A DNA stretch of 64,000 nt from JBGSUZ01 sp043770095 (GCA_043770095.1 JAYVIR010000087.1:1-64000), one strand, 5' to 3'. Shown: positions 8,830-19,011, numbered from the stretch's first letter. The notes: generated by a model from the letters alone, not told the origin. A program made the numbers and translations.

Positions 8830-10542
8830 ATGAAAAAGAATAGAATGAGAATACTAGGTTTCTTTTCAATCCTATTTTTTTTAATAACTACTTTTGCTAT
8901 ACTTTTATCTTTAAGGGATACTCAAAATGAACTTTTAAAATTCAATGAAATTAGATACAAAAGTTATATAACCGCGGATGAGTTAAGGCAATCATCAGAT
9001 GATTTAACGAAGCTTACGAGACTTTATGTTATTACAAAATTAACTGACGAAGACCAAGCCCTTGAGTATTTAAGAGAGTATAGAGCCATATTAGATATCC
9101 GCAATGGCAAAATACCAAGACCAGAAAAATACTCCCAAATATTTTGGGATTTTGCAGCTATCAATCATAAGAACCCTACTCCAAATTCTAAAACAACAAA
9201 GTCTTTAAAAGAAATAATGACTGATTTAAAATTTTCTGATGCAGAATTTGCTCTTTTAGAGGAATCAAATAATAATTCCGACAAACTGGTAAATACCGAA
9301 GTAATTGCTATGAATTTAGTTAATGGAAAAATAGGCAAAGTTGAAAAAGCAGTTATAAAAACTGGTGAAAGTCCATACCTTGCTGCAATAAGAATCATGC
9401 ACGACAGAAACTATATGCAATATAAAGTAGATATTATGAAGCCTATCAATCTTTTTTTTGATAAATTAGATGAGCGAACAAATAATATGGTTTTGATTTC
9501 AAAAAAGAAAGTCAACTTTTTGATAATTTTAGGGATATTGATACCGATATTCCTATTGCTTATGATTTCATTTGGCTGGTCTTATTCTTTAAGAGTGCAA
9601 ATTAAAAATAAAACCAAAGAATTGAGGGATTTAAATCACGAACTCGAAGACATTGTTGACAAAAGAACAGAAACATTGCAAAAGACTAATTTGTATTTAG
9701 AGCAAACTATGGCTGAACTTCAAGAGTCTCACTCTGATCTTGAAGAAATGAATTCTGAATTGGAAATTTCATTAGAGGAACTAAAAGAAACTCAAAATCA
9801 ACTAATCGTATCTGAAAGCCTTGCTGCTTTAGGCGAGCTTGTGGCAGGTATAACCCACGATATCAACACACCATTAGGTATCGGCGTTACTTTAGGAAGT
9901 CATATCTTGGATCAAAATGTAAAAATCAAAAATAAATTTAATAATAATGAACTTACTAAGCATCATTTCCTAGAATATTTGAATGACTCTCATGAAGAAT
10001 TAGTGATTTTAAATTCGAACTTAGAGAAATCATCAACACTCATTGCAAGTTTCAAGCAAGTAGCTGCTGATCAAACATCAAATGAAGTAAGAGCGTTTAA
10101 TATCAGTGATTGCTTAGAAGATATAATAAAAAGCCTCAAACCAAAATTTAAAAATACACAATATACTGTTGAAGTAAAATGTAATAAAGAAATCGAGGCC
10201 AGAAGTTGCCCTGGAGCAATCAATCAAATCGTTACAAATTTCATAATAAATTCATTAAAACATGGTTTTGCAGGCAAAGAACAAGGAATGATCTCCATAA
10301 GAGTTGAAAAAGAAAACGAACAAATTGTTTTCACTTATGAAGATGATGGAAATGGGATTCCTGAAGAAAATCTCAACAAAGTATTTAATCCGTTTTTCAG
10401 CACCGGAAAACAAACAGGAAGTACAGGATTAGGACTTCATATTGTCTATAATCTTGTTACTACTTCATTGAAAGGCAGTATACAATTAAAAAGCGAATTA
10501 GGACATGGGGTTTTATTCAAAATAAATTTTAGTGATCAGTGA
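8830..10542 (+). CDS. Membrane sensor histidine kinase
   Basis: This 570-residue kinase uses the ATG at 8830 (AAAGGGGTG upstream); the frame is open further 5' but has no better site. TM1 is at about 6-28 and TM2 at about 228-254, with a roughly 200-residue extracellular region that I do not recognise. A long coiled coil (about 255-325, rich in heptad Leu/Glu) leads to the H-box GITHDINTPLG with phospho-acceptor H343. The ATPase domain shows N, G1 and G2 boxes: NFIINSLKHG, DDGNGIPEENL, TGSTGLGLHIVYNL. It is an orphan: no response regulator lies beside it. Signal and partner are unknown. Confidence 0.88.
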   Translation: MKKNRMRILGFFSILFFLITTFAILLSLRDTQNELLKFNEIRYKSYITADELRQSSDDLTKLTRLYVITKLTDEDQALEYLREYRAILDIRNGKIPRPEKYSQIFWDFAAINHKNPTPNSKTTKSLKEIMTDLKFSDAEFALLEESNNNSDKLVNTEVIAMNLVNGKIGKVEKAVIKTGESPYLAAIRIMHDRNYMQYKVDIMKPINLFFDKLDERTNNMVLISKKKVNFLIILGILIPIFLLLMISFGWSYSLRVQIKNKTKELRDLNHELEDIVDKRTETLQKTNLYLEQTMAELQESHSDLEEMNSELEISLEELKETQNQLIVSESLAALGELVAGITHDINTPLGIGVTLGSHILDQNVKIKNKFNNNELTKHHFLEYLNDSHEELVILNSNLEKSSTLIASFKQVAADQTSNEVRAFNISDCLEDIIKSLKPKFKNTQYTVEVKCNKEIEARSCPGAINQIVTNFIINSLKHGFAGKEQGMISIRVEKENEQIVFTYEDDGNGIPEENLNKVFNPFFSTGKQTGSTGLGLHIVYNLVTTSLKGSIQLKSELGHGVLFKINFSDQ

Positions 10543-10591
10543 GCAACCTTATTCTAATACGGTTGCTAGCTTGGTTAAGTATATTGGTGAC

Positions 10592-10626
10592 AAAAAATAG
10601 CATGGATTTTATCCATGCTATTTTTA
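10592..10626. terminator. Bidirectional terminator
   Basis: The 14-base stem AAAAATAGCATGGA/TCCATGCTATTTTT has a 5-base loop between the convergent kinase and peptidase genes. A second inverted repeat, AGCAACC/GGTTGCT, sits at 10543-10567. Confidence 0.85.
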
Positions 10627-10653
10627 TATTAACGAATCATTTAATTTCAGTTA

Positions 10654-12660
10654 CTACAACCCTTCAAAAGGTTCATTCAGCGCTTCTGTCCCAGCAAGCA
10701 CAAATCTGCCATGCCTAATGATTTCAACCGCCTCACCAGTCTCTTTGATGACGGTAATATGTTCTAAAGAATCATATGGAATGGTAATGTCTGTATGCAC
10801 GTTTGTGTAGGCCTTTTTTACATCTTCTTTTCGAAGGATTGACCGTTCGTTGTCTCTTGCCATAATTTCTTTGCCGTCCGTCGGATTAAAAACAGGATTG
10901 TCTTCTGACCAAGAGAAACATGTATCACCAATGGCAAAGTGAGGGCCCATTTTTTCAACAATTAGCACAGGAAGCTTGTCCACGATGCCGTGCTTTTCGC
11001 TAATCACATACGCCAACGTGTTCGTTCCAATGGCAAATTCTCCAATTGGCAGTGATTGGTGCGGGAATAACAAATTCTCACGAATATACTCTTTATTTTT
11101 CTCTGCATCTTCAAAATTCGTGCAGTTATAGTCCACAATATTGCCGTCTTCAAAAGTCAACTTTAGATTGTCGTAATTGAAGTTATCGAGGTACACAGGG
11201 TTTACATGCAGTACGCCCGAAGTGCCTTTTAGCTCAGGCGATGTAAAGACTTCCCCTACAGGAATGTTGACATCGGCTACGCAATTGACAAAATTAGTTT
11301 GCGTCTTTGGGTCTTTGAGTTTCTGAAGCTTGACGCGAATATCCGTTAAGTTGCCATTATAGCCTTTAACATGAACGTATTCGCCTAAATCTAAAGCGTC
11401 AATAATCACTTGCTGAATCTTCTCATGTGCTTCGCTGTCCATTTGGTTGATTTTTACGACATCCGCAAAGATTTCTTCAAAATTCTCGCCAATTTCAGGA
11501 CTTGGGAAAGCCACTATGCAAAAACTACGTTCGGATTCAGGGGTGAACTTCTCCAAGATTTGAGATGTCTCAATTGGGAACGATTGACTTAAGCCTTGCT
11601 GAACGTTGTCCAGTTTGATTCTGGCGCAATTATTGACAGGCGTAAAAGGCACTTCTCCAAATTTTTCAATATATAAAATGCCTGAGTAATCACTTAAAAT
11701 AAGAGATTGAGACTCAGCAGCTTCTGTGTATGCCTTTATCATGTGATCATTACACGGTTGATCGAGATAAATACCTGAATCAAATTTATGATCAAACTCA
11801 AATTGTTTGTTATACTCGGTAGAACAGATTAGGTTCACATAAGGCTTTAAATTATAGGTTGCTAAATGGTTCATAACGCGTTTTGTCAAAATTTCTTGAC
11901 CTGCCACGCCAACCACACGAACCGCATGTCTTAGGCTTATGTTTTTATTATCACGCTTAAAACCACTGACGTAAGCCTTTGCAATAGCATGTGCCAACTT
12001 ATCTAGCTCTTTTTCATCATAGTCTCTCATAAACTGAGACGTTCTAAGTTCATGAGGTGTTATGTATACGCCAAATTTGAATAAATATTTAGGATTTGTG
12101 AGGTCACTCTCTAAAATACTGTTATTTAAATGTTGATTTTCACTACAGCAGCGTTGTTTTAATTGACGGTTGTAATGCGCGCTTCTCGTGTCCATTACAT
12201 GCTTCTTAATATCCGATTTGACCATTTCTAAAGCTTTCATTTCAACAACAACGCCTTGATAAACCCGTTCAACCAACGCACCTATTTCAAGAAGTTCCTC
12301 AGTTTTATGTTCAAAACAAAGTTCAATGCCTTTGTAAATTTGAGCGTATAAATACGACAAAATTTGTCCAAGTTCCTCGCCGCAAATCTCACAAGCGTAA
12401 ACTGGGTTTGCAATACTCTTTCCATAGTTCTCAGGCAAAAGCTCTTTGTAGAGTTTATGGTTTTCAGCCATCAGTTCTTCGACTGAGCGCATTTCAAAAT
12501 AGGACTCATTAAGCTGCGCCTCTAACTCAATAAACTCTGTTAGGCGGCAAGAGCCTTCATAGAATACATGCGCCACTGTACCTTGTGCAAACGCCTTTAA
12601 GTTCATTTGAATGTCTTTAAGATTTTGGTAAACTTTACTGTCCGTTAAATGTGTCATCAT
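10654..12660 (-). CDS. M29-type metallo-aminopeptidase with long N-terminal extension
   Basis: The C-terminal 400 or so residues of this 668-residue protein match the M29 (aminopeptidase T/S) family. The metal-ligand motifs are present: E470 in IPVGEVFTSPE, E541 in IGEFAIGTN, H574 in MGPHFAIGDT and the pair H622/D624 in VHTDI. These are in the same order and similar spacing as the ligands of the known enzymes, which are about 410 residues. The first 220 residues are extra and unrecognised; they contain CEIC (90-93) and CC (171-172), so a metal or redox site is possible. No signal peptide is present, so it acts on peptides in the cytoplasm. Confidence 0.82.
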   Translation of the reverse strand: MMTHLTDSKVYQNLKDIQMNLKAFAQGTVAHVFYEGSCRLTEFIELEAQLNESYFEMRSVEELMAENHKLYKELLPENYGKSIANPVYACEICGEELGQILSYLYAQIYKGIELCFEHKTEELLEIGALVERVYQGVVVEMKALEMVKSDIKKHVMDTRSAHYNRQLKQRCCSENQHLNNSILESDLTNPKYLFKFGVYITPHELRTSQFMRDYDEKELDKLAHAIAKAYVSGFKRDNKNISLRHAVRVVGVAGQEILTKRVMNHLATYNLKPYVNLICSTEYNKQFEFDHKFDSGIYLDQPCNDHMIKAYTEAAESQSLILSDYSGILYIEKFGEVPFTPVNNCARIKLDNVQQGLSQSFPIETSQILEKFTPESERSFCIVAFPSPEIGENFEEIFADVVKINQMDSEAHEKIQQVIIDALDLGEYVHVKGYNGNLTDIRVKLQKLKDPKTQTNFVNCVADVNIPVGEVFTSPELKGTSGVLHVNPVYLDNFNYDNLKLTFEDGNIVDYNCTNFEDAEKNKEYIRENLLFPHQSLPIGEFAIGTNTLAYVISEKHGIVDKLPVLIVEKMGPHFAIGDTCFSWSEDNPVFNPTDGKEIMARDNERSILRKEDVKKAYTNVHTDITIPYDSLEHITVIKETGEAVEIIRHGRFVLAGTEALNEPFEGL

Positions 12661-12754
12661 TAGAAGTCTCCATCATATAATGTGTCTTGCTTCGTGTTAC
12701 AAAGCCTATAATTTATTTTATATGATTGAAACATGAATATCAAATTTATTAATT

Positions 12755-12976
12755 TTAGCTATAACTAAGCAGTTCCATATTCATTTCTTGGCAAATTCGC
12801 TCTAATTCCCAATAATAGTCACTGCACAATTGCCCAAAATAGGCTTGTGTCGTGTTAATTTTTTCACCAAAATTCATCTTTTCTAATAATTCTTCAAGAT
12901 TTTCAGATACAACCTCTTCATTAATTTGAGAACAAACATCTTCTTTCCACGATTCAGTAACGTTGTTTAAGCTCAT
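12755..12976 (-). CDS. Small acidic hypothetical protein
   Basis: A 73-residue acidic protein (MSLNNVTESWKEDVCSQ...). AGGAGTG lies 7 bases upstream of its ATG. No motif, signal peptide or membrane segment is visible. It is about 90 bases upstream of the peptidase gene on the same strand and could share its transcript. Function unknown. Confidence 0.6.
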   Translation of the reverse strand: MSLNNVTESWKEDVCSQINEEVVSENLEELLEKMNFGEKINTTQAYFGQLCSDYYWELERICQEMNMELLSYS

Positions 12977-13120
12977 AACACCACTCCTATCCTGTTAGAA
13001 TTATACATTTGACGACCAAATAATTTGCGTTAAATATTTGACAATATACTTGTATTCATTCTACCAACAATCAAGCGCAATGTAAATAGATTTTCGGTAT
13101 ACAATTATGAAATCGAACAT

Positions 13121-13165
13121 AAAAACACCCTATATTTTAGACTTTTTGTCCATCCTATAGGGTGC
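13121..13165 (-). terminator. Terminator of the ribose operon
   Basis: Minus-strand stem CACCCTATA/TATAGGGTG followed by TTTTTAT, just after the rbsB stop. Confidence 0.85.
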
Positions 13166-13176
13166 CATTTGCAATT

Positions 13177-14103
13177 CTATTTAACGATCATTTTAAGTTC
13201 AACAGGAATCGATTTTTCGACTGTTTCGCCATTGATTACTTTTGCTGCTGTTTCAACGCCCAAAGCGCCGATTAATTCTGGTTGTTGTGCAACCGTTGCA
13301 GCCATTTTGCCATCTGCTACAGATTTAACCGCGTCATCAATTGCGTCAAATCCAACAACAAGAATCTTCTTGCCACTCGCTTCAACAGCTTGAAGTGCGC
13401 CAAGTGCCATTTCGTCGTTGTGAGCAAATATAGCCTGAACATCTGGTTGCGCTTGAAGTAAATTCTCTGTAACCGTTAAGCCTTTTGTTCTGTCAAAGTC
13501 AGCTGGCTGAGAAGCCACTACTTTAAAACCTGCAAAAGTAGCGAGTTGCTCATTAAAGCCTTGACCTCTGTCTCTTGCTGCAGATGTACCTGCAATACCT
13601 TGAAGTTCAATGATATTACCTTTGCCAGCAAGTTTTTCATTAATAAAGTCTGCCGCCATTTTACCGCCAGCAATGTTATCAGAAGCGACATGAGAAATGA
13701 CTTCTCCGCCGTTTGCTGCGCGGTCAAGCGTAATCACTGGAATTTTAGCATTGTTGGCTGCCTTTACTGCATTTGCAACGGCATCTGAATCCGTTGGGTT
13801 AAGAAGAATCAAGCTAACGCCTTGCGTGATCAAGTCTTCCACGTTTGCCATGTCTTTTGAAGGATCATTTTGTGAATCTAAAACGATTAATTCAATGCCC
13901 AGTTCTTTGGCTTTCGCCTCAGCGCCTTCTTTAAGCGTTACAAAGAAAGGATTGTTAAGCGTTGAAAGCACAAGTCCCACTTTTTTAGCACTTGCTGTTT
14001 CAGGTGTTGTTGCCGTCGGATCAGCTACAGGTGCTTTTGAACACCCTGCCATTAAACCTACTGTTAAGACCGTCATGAGTAATACTGAGATTAATTTTTT
14101 CAT
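13177..14103 (-). CDS. rbsB: Ribose ABC transporter substrate-binding lipoprotein
   Basis: A 308-residue periplasmic-binding-type lipoprotein. The signal peptide ends in the lipobox LMAGC (C20). The mature part follows the RbsB pattern: KVGLVLSTLNNPFFVTLKEGA, LDSQNDPSKDMANVEDLI, DRAANGGEVISHVASDN and FDAIDDAVKSV. It captures ribose at the outer membrane face and delivers it to RbsC. It is the last gene of the operon; the 69-base gap after rbsC carries a GGAGGG site. Family and context agree. Confidence 0.95.
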   Translation of the reverse strand: MKKLISVLLMTVLTVGLMAGCSKAPVADPTATTPETASAKKVGLVLSTLNNPFFVTLKEGAEAKAKELGIELIVLDSQNDPSKDMANVEDLITQGVSLILLNPTDSDAVANAVKAANNAKIPVITLDRAANGGEVISHVASDNIAGGKMAADFINEKLAGKGNIIELQGIAGTSAARDRGQGFNEQLATFAGFKVVASQPADFDRTKGLTVTENLLQAQPDVQAIFAHNDEMALGALQAVEASGKKILVVGFDAIDDAVKSVADGKMAATVAQQPELIGALGVETAAKVINGETVEKSIPVELKMIVK

Positions 14104-14172
14104 GTTTTCCCTCCTAAGATTTCACAACATTCACTGGATATATTAAGACCCAAAGTCTTTATCCCATAATCT

Positions 14173-15105
14173 TTACTGACTTTTACGGTCTAAAAGCACC
14201 GCCAGAAGTATAACCGCCGCTTTGGCAATCATTTGGTAATACGAAGAAATGTTCATTAAGTTCAAAGAATTGTTCAATATGCCAATGATGAGAACCCCTA
14301 TAATAGTCCCCATAATCTTTCCTTTACCACCCACGAGGCTCGTACCACCAAGCACTACCGCCGCAATCGCATCGAGTTCATAACCCGTCCCAGCCGTCGG
14401 CTGAGCCGAACTGAGTCTTGAAGTCACAATGATGCCTGCAACCGCTGCGAGGAGACCACTAATGGTATAAACAAAAATCTTAATTCGGTCTGTATTTAGA
14501 CCCGATAAGCGTGATGCTTCTTCATTGCCGCCAACCGCATAAACGTATCGACCCATTTTCGTCTGAGTCAGAATATAGTAGGCACCACCAAAGACGACAA
14601 TGGTAATGAGGATTGGTACAGGCAGACCTAAAACGTTTCCGTTACCCAGAAAATAAAAGGCATCTGCACTTTTGGCACTGCCAAGCGTAAGCGGTGTTCC
14701 ATTTGTAAACACCATGGTTGCCCCTCTTAAAAACGTCATAATGACCAGCGTCGCAATAAAAGGTTGAACTTTACCCTTTGTAATAATGATACCGCTGATG
14801 CTGCCTGAAATAGCCCCAACAACTAAAGCTGCAAGCACCGAAGGCACTACGCCAAATCCGGCAATGAGCATATAGGCGCAGATGGCACTGGAAATCGCCA
14901 GAACTGAACCCACTGCAAGGTCAATGCCACCTGTCAAAATAACAAAGGTCATTCCCGCTGCAATCACAGCATTGATAGAAGATTGACGAAAGACATTGGT
15001 TAAGTTTGAGACAGTCAGGAATCTGTCGTTCATAATGGCTATGATTCCCGAGAAAATAAGAAGCATCAAAATCGACTGATATTTGCGTAAAAATTCTTTG
15101 TTCAT
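14173..15105 (-). CDS. rbsC: Ribose ABC transporter permease
   Basis: A 310-residue inner-membrane permease of the RbsC family, with 8-10 hydrophobic segments. It has the signature GGIDLAVGSVLAISSAICA and the EAA-like loop SGLNTDRIKIFVYTISG near residues 200-216. It forms the channel for ribose together with RbsA. It starts 18 bases after rbsA, with GGAGG 10-11 bases upstream of ATG. Confidence 0.95.
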   Translation of the reverse strand: MNKEFLRKYQSILMLLIFSGIIAIMNDRFLTVSNLTNVFRQSSINAVIAAGMTFVILTGGIDLAVGSVLAISSAICAYMLIAGFGVVPSVLAALVVGAISGSISGIIITKGKVQPFIATLVIMTFLRGATMVFTNGTPLTLGSAKSADAFYFLGNGNVLGLPVPILITIVVFGGAYYILTQTKMGRYVYAVGGNEEASRLSGLNTDRIKIFVYTISGLLAAVAGIIVTSRLSSAQPTAGTGYELDAIAAVVLGGTSLVGGKGKIMGTIIGVLIIGILNNSLNLMNISSYYQMIAKAAVILLAVLLDRKSQ

Positions 15106-15123
15106 AACAGAAACTACCTCCGA

Positions 15124-16614
15124 TTATTGTAAAGCACAGCTCATTAATTTCTCTTGACTGGCCTCTGATCTGCCTAAAATGCCTTTGTTTTTACCTTCGT
15201 GCAAAACCATAATTCTATCGCTAATGCCAAGAAGTTCAGGCATTTCAGAAGAGATGACGATGATGCCCACACCAGATTCTTTAAGCGTATTAATAATATC
15301 ATAAATTTCTTTTTTGGCGCCCACGTCGACGCCCCGAGTAGGTTCATCGAGTATCAAGACTTTGGGTTGATTCAAAATGCCCTTTGCAATGGCCACCTTT
15401 TGCTGATTGCCGCCACTTAGTAGTTTGATAATCTGGTTTTGGCTAGGCGTCTTAATGGACATCTTCTGAATATATTCAGCCACAACCGCCTTTTCTTTTT
15501 TTCGGTCAACATTTCCAAAAGCACCCATCAGTTGGTTCAAAGAAGATATGGTCATATTCTGTGCAACGGACAACCCAAGAATTAACCCTTCGCTTTTTCG
15601 GTCTTCAGAAATATAGACAAGTCCTTTTGCTAAAGCATCTGCAGGACTTTGAAACGTTACTTTTTCACCGTTAAGCATGACATCTCCCGACTTTGTGTTG
15701 TAAAGTCCAAAGAGTGTTTTAGCCAATTCTGTTCTTCCAGAGCCGACAAGACCTGAAATGCCTAACACTTCGCCTGCCTTAAGTTCAAAGGATACCTGAT
15801 GTACATGTTCGTTCTCAAGTTTGTTTACTGCCAAAACCACATCGCCCGTTTTTGGCGCAACATATGGGTACTGTTCTTCAAGCTTTCGACCTACCATGTT
15901 CTCAATAATCATGTCCTGCGTAAAATCCGCTACCTTGGCTTCGCAAATACGCTTGCCATCTCGGAGAATGGTCAGGTCATCGCAAATTTCAAAAATTTCT
16001 TCTAGTCGGTGCGAGATAAAAACAATCGCCTTATTATCGGCTCTGAGTTCCTTAATTAATGTGAACAATCGCTTGGTTTCAGCCTCTGTCAGCGCGTCGG
16101 TCGGCTCATCCATAATAATGACTTTCGCGTTGAAGGAAACCGCCTTGGCAATCTCAACCAACTGTTGCTCAGCCATACTCAGGTCTCCCACCAGTTTTTC
16201 TGACGAGTGTTTAATCCCAAGCTTTGAAATCAACTGATCCGAATCGCTAAAAAGCTTCTTCCAATCGATGTTTCCAAGAACCTTCTGCGGTTCTCTTCCT
16301 AAAAAAATATTTTCGCCTATAGACAAATCTTTAATTAAATTTAATTCTTGATGAATGATGGTAATGCCCTGCAACTGCGCTTCTCTCGGATTTTTAAATT
16401 GAACGGGTTTGCCTTCATATAGAATTTCCCCCGAATCGGATGTATAAATTCCGCTAATAATTTTCATAAGCGTGGATTTACCTGCGCCGTTTTCACCCAG
16501 AAGCGCCATGACACGCCCTTCTTGAAGGTCAAGACTGACCCCGTCAAGTGCTTTTACCCCTGGAAAACTCTTGCATATGTTTTGTATACTCAGTATGTGT
16601 TTGCTCATTGCCAT
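15124..16614 (-). CDS. rbsA: Ribose ABC transporter ATPase with two nucleotide-binding domains
   Basis: A 496-residue tandem ATPase. The first domain has Walker A GENGAGKST, signature LSMAEQQ and Walker B VIIMDEPTDAL; the second has the degenerate Walker A SGLVGSGRTE, LSGGNQQK and VLILDEPTRGVD. This is the usual layout of RbsA/MglA proteins. It drives ribose import through RbsC. The start at 16614 is supported by CCAAAGGGG just upstream. It starts 17 bases after the rbsD stop. Confidence 0.95.
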   Translation of the reverse strand: MAMSKHILSIQNICKSFPGVKALDGVSLDLQEGRVMALLGENGAGKSTLMKIISGIYTSDSGEILYEGKPVQFKNPREAQLQGITIIHQELNLIKDLSIGENIFLGREPQKVLGNIDWKKLFSDSDQLISKLGIKHSSEKLVGDLSMAEQQLVEIAKAVSFNAKVIIMDEPTDALTEAETKRLFTLIKELRADNKAIVFISHRLEEIFEICDDLTILRDGKRICEAKVADFTQDMIIENMVGRKLEEQYPYVAPKTGDVVLAVNKLENEHVHQVSFELKAGEVLGISGLVGSGRTELAKTLFGLYNTKSGDVMLNGEKVTFQSPADALAKGLVYISEDRKSEGLILGLSVAQNMTISSLNQLMGAFGNVDRKKEKAVVAEYIQKMSIKTPSQNQIIKLLSGGNQQKVAIAKGILNQPKVLILDEPTRGVDVGAKKEIYDIINTLKESGVGIIVISSEMPELLGISDRIMVLHEGKNKGILGRSEASQEKLMSCALQ

Positions 16615-16631
16615 TTCGTCCCCTTTGGCTT

Positions 16632-17027
16632 TTAAAAAATAACGCCTGATTTTAAAATCACATTGGCATAGGGGCTACATTCGCCCGATCTCACGACCGC
16701 TTTACTAGAAGCCGTCATTGTTTTAAATATTTCATGGCTGACCCACTGAACAGGTATGCCCGATAAGCGCAACTCAATCGCCTGAAGCATTTCTGGATTA
16801 TACGTTCTCATTTCTTCTGCCAGTACAATCTGCTCCACCTCAAGTTCTGACAAAACTGAATCTAACACTTGAAGAAATGTTGGTATCTGCTGAGCTAAAG
16901 CTAAGTCAACTCGCTCAACGCCTTCTGGAATGGGAAGACCGCAGTCCGCAATCACTAAACCATCTGTATGCCCCATACTGGCAACCACTTGGCTCAGCTG
17001 AGGGTGTAGAATTCTACCTTTTTTCAT
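16632..17027 (-). CDS. rbsD: D-ribose pyranase
   Basis: RbsD interconverts the pyranose and furanose forms of ribose so that RbsK can use it. I place the start at the ATG at 17027 (MKKGRILHPQLSQVVASMGHTDG), giving 131 residues, the normal family length. GGAGGTA lies four bases upstream, whereas the longer open frame adds nine residues without a site. Catalytic-site residues H20 (GHTDG) and the C-terminal TGECSPYANVIL-like RSGECSPYANVIL are present. Confidence 0.94.
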   Translation of the reverse strand: MKKGRILHPQLSQVVASMGHTDGLVIADCGLPIPEGVERVDLALAQQIPTFLQVLDSVLSELEVEQIVLAEEMRTYNPEMLQAIELRLSGIPVQWVSHEIFKTMTASSKAVVRSGECSPYANVILKSGVIF

Positions 17028-17070
17028 TGATACCTCCAAATAATGGTCACCCAAGCGGGCTATTCTTTCA

Positions 17071-17979
17071 TTAAAATGCCTCTACTTCATATAAGAATGG
17101 CAAAGAACTCTGTGCGCCAAACTTCTGAACCGTTAAAGCGCCCACTTTAGTCGCAAATAACAGTGCTTCTTCAATGGTTTTACCTTGTGAGAGCATGACT
17201 GCAAGCGCTGCGGTAAAACTGTCTCCTGCCGCAGTTGTATCAATTGGCGTCACCTTAAAAGCATTTTGATAATGAACCTTGCCCTCTTTGTTCATATAAA
17301 GTGCGCCTTCGCTGCCAAGCGTCACTACCATTTCTTTAACACCCTGCTCAAACAATACGCCAGCCGCAACCTTCACCTCTTCAAGTGAATTCGTAGGGAG
17401 TCCGCTAAGAAGTGCGAGTTCCGTTTCATTTGGCGTTAACAAATCAATGTGGCTTAATAATGCTTCGCTTAATTGTCTTGCTGGCGCAGGATTAAGGAGC
17501 GTATACGCACCACTATCCTTTGCAAGTTTCATAGCCAGCTCAACGGTTTCAATCGGAACCTCTAGCTGAGCCACGACAATCTTTGCATCGATTAAATGCG
17601 CCTCGTTGGCTTTGAGGTCATTGGGTTTCAAAGCACCATTCGCACCGGCAACGACAATAATTGAATTCTCGCCAGACGGTTGCACCGTAATCAGAGCCAC
17701 GCCTGTCGATATGCCTTCAACCACTTTTACCGCGCTCACATCAACGCCGTCTTGTTTCATGTTTTCAATGAGCACATGTCCGAAATCATCTGCACCAACT
17801 CTGCCGATCATTTGAACATTTGCACCAAGCCTTGCCATCGCAACCGCTTGATTTGCGCCTTTACCACCTGGTATCTGCTGAAAATCACTTCCCATAATGG
17901 TTTCTCCGCCAATTGGAAGACGAGCAGCGCTGACGACTAAATCCATGTTTAAACTGCCTACAACCGTTATTTTATTCAT
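17071..17979 (-). CDS. rbsK: Ribokinase
   Basis: A 302-residue PfkB-family kinase that phosphorylates ribose to ribose-5-phosphate. Signature 1 is GGKGANQAVAMARLGA near residues 38-53; signature 2 is DTTAAGDSFTAALAV near 248, including the catalytic Asp (D254 region, GD). LLNPAPA and TLGSEGA are also typical. It is the second gene of the operon, after rbsR. Confidence 0.96.
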   Translation of the reverse strand: MNKITVVGSLNMDLVVSAARLPIGGETIMGSDFQQIPGGKGANQAVAMARLGANVQMIGRVGADDFGHVLIENMKQDGVDVSAVKVVEGISTGVALITVQPSGENSIIVVAGANGALKPNDLKANEAHLIDAKIVVAQLEVPIETVELAMKLAKDSGAYTLLNPAPARQLSEALLSHIDLLTPNETELALLSGLPTNSLEEVKVAAGVLFEQGVKEMVVTLGSEGALYMNKEGKVHYQNAFKVTPIDTTAAGDSFTAALAVMLSQGKTIEEALLFATKVGALTVQKFGAQSSLPFLYEVEAF

Positions 17980-17991
17980 ATTTTTGACTCC

Positions 17992-19011
17992 TTATCTTGG
18001 AGAACTGCATGTGCTTCGCACGATGAGCTCTGTATTTAGAACAATGGTTTTGCTCTGTGCATCAAACGTTTCGCCGTTTAAGAGGCGCACCATCACATTG
18101 ACCGCTTGATAACCCATCTGGTATTTTGGCTGCATGATGGTTGTCAGTGGCGGATCCACATGAGACGCAATTTGAATATCGTCAAATCCAAGCACTGAAC
18201 AGTCCTCTGGAATTTTCTTTCCTTTTTCTTTTAAATATTTCATGACCCCTAAAGCGATGAGGTCATTTCCGCAAAAGACAGCAGTATAGTCCCTATTTTC
18301 AGACTCAATCTCAGTCATAGCCTTGTAGCCCCAATCAATTTTGAAGTGACCATAACGCACATTTGCATCTTCTATTTCAATCCCAGCTTCTCCTAAGGCT
18401 TGCCTGTAGCCCATTTCACGTTCTTGACATATTTGACCCATTTTAGGCCCAGTAATGTGCAGAATTTTTTTGTGCCCCAGCTCGATGAGGTATTTCGTCC
18501 CCTCATAAGCCCCTTTTTCATTGGTGACCACAATACTCGCTTTGACCTCTTCAAGATCAATCACCCGATCCACCAATACCACTGGCGAATTGATGTGATG
18601 CATGGCTCTGAGACTGCTGCTGTCTGTGGAGGCCGCTGTAAAGACAATACCATCCACCATTTTTTCTAGAAGACTGATGATATACTGGTTTTCTTTCTCA
18701 GGCTGATCGTCGCTGTTGCAGAAAAAAATACTATATCCTGCTTCTTGAGCACGATCCTCGGCCCCTCTTACCAATTCTGGGAAGAATGGATTGGTTATGT
18801 CTGGTATAACCAACCCTATCGTCTTAGTCGTTTTCGTAACAAGACTCCCAGCCAATTTATTAGGAACATAGCGCTGCTCCGCCATGATTTGATTGATCCG
18901 ATCAATGGTCGCCTGACTAATGTCATGATCTTTGCCATTGATAATTTTTGAAACCGTCGTTATGGATACGCCGCCTAAGCGAGCGATGTCTTTAATGGTC
19001 ATTTTTTTCAT
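17992..19011 (-). CDS. rbsR: LacI-family ribose operon repressor
   Basis: This LacI/GalR regulator has a helix-turn-helix at its N-terminus (TIKDIARLGGVSITTVSKIING) with the hinge NKLAGSLVTK, and a periplasmic-binding-like effector domain (GLVIPDITNPFFPELVRGAE, VFCGNDLIALG). I choose the ATG at 19011 (339 residues): TTGGAGTG is at 19022-19028, and the GTG at 19023 lies inside that site. It should repress rbsRKDACB in the absence of ribose. The perfect palindrome at 19107-19126 downstream of the operon promoter is the natural operator, so the gene is likely self-regulated. Confidence 0.93.
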   Translation of the reverse strand: MKKMTIKDIARLGGVSITTVSKIINGKDHDISQATIDRINQIMAEQRYVPNKLAGSLVTKTTKTIGLVIPDITNPFFPELVRGAEDRAQEAGYSIFFCNSDDQPEKENQYIISLLEKMVDGIVFTAASTDSSSLRAMHHINSPVVLVDRVIDLEEVKASIVVTNEKGAYEGTKYLIELGHKKILHITGPKMGQICQEREMGYRQALGEAGIEIEDANVRYGHFKIDWGYKAMTEIESENRDYTAVFCGNDLIALGVMKYLKEKGKKIPEDCSVLGFDDIQIASHVDPPLTTIMQPKYQMGYQAVNVMVRLLNGETFDAQSKTIVLNTELIVRSTCSSPR

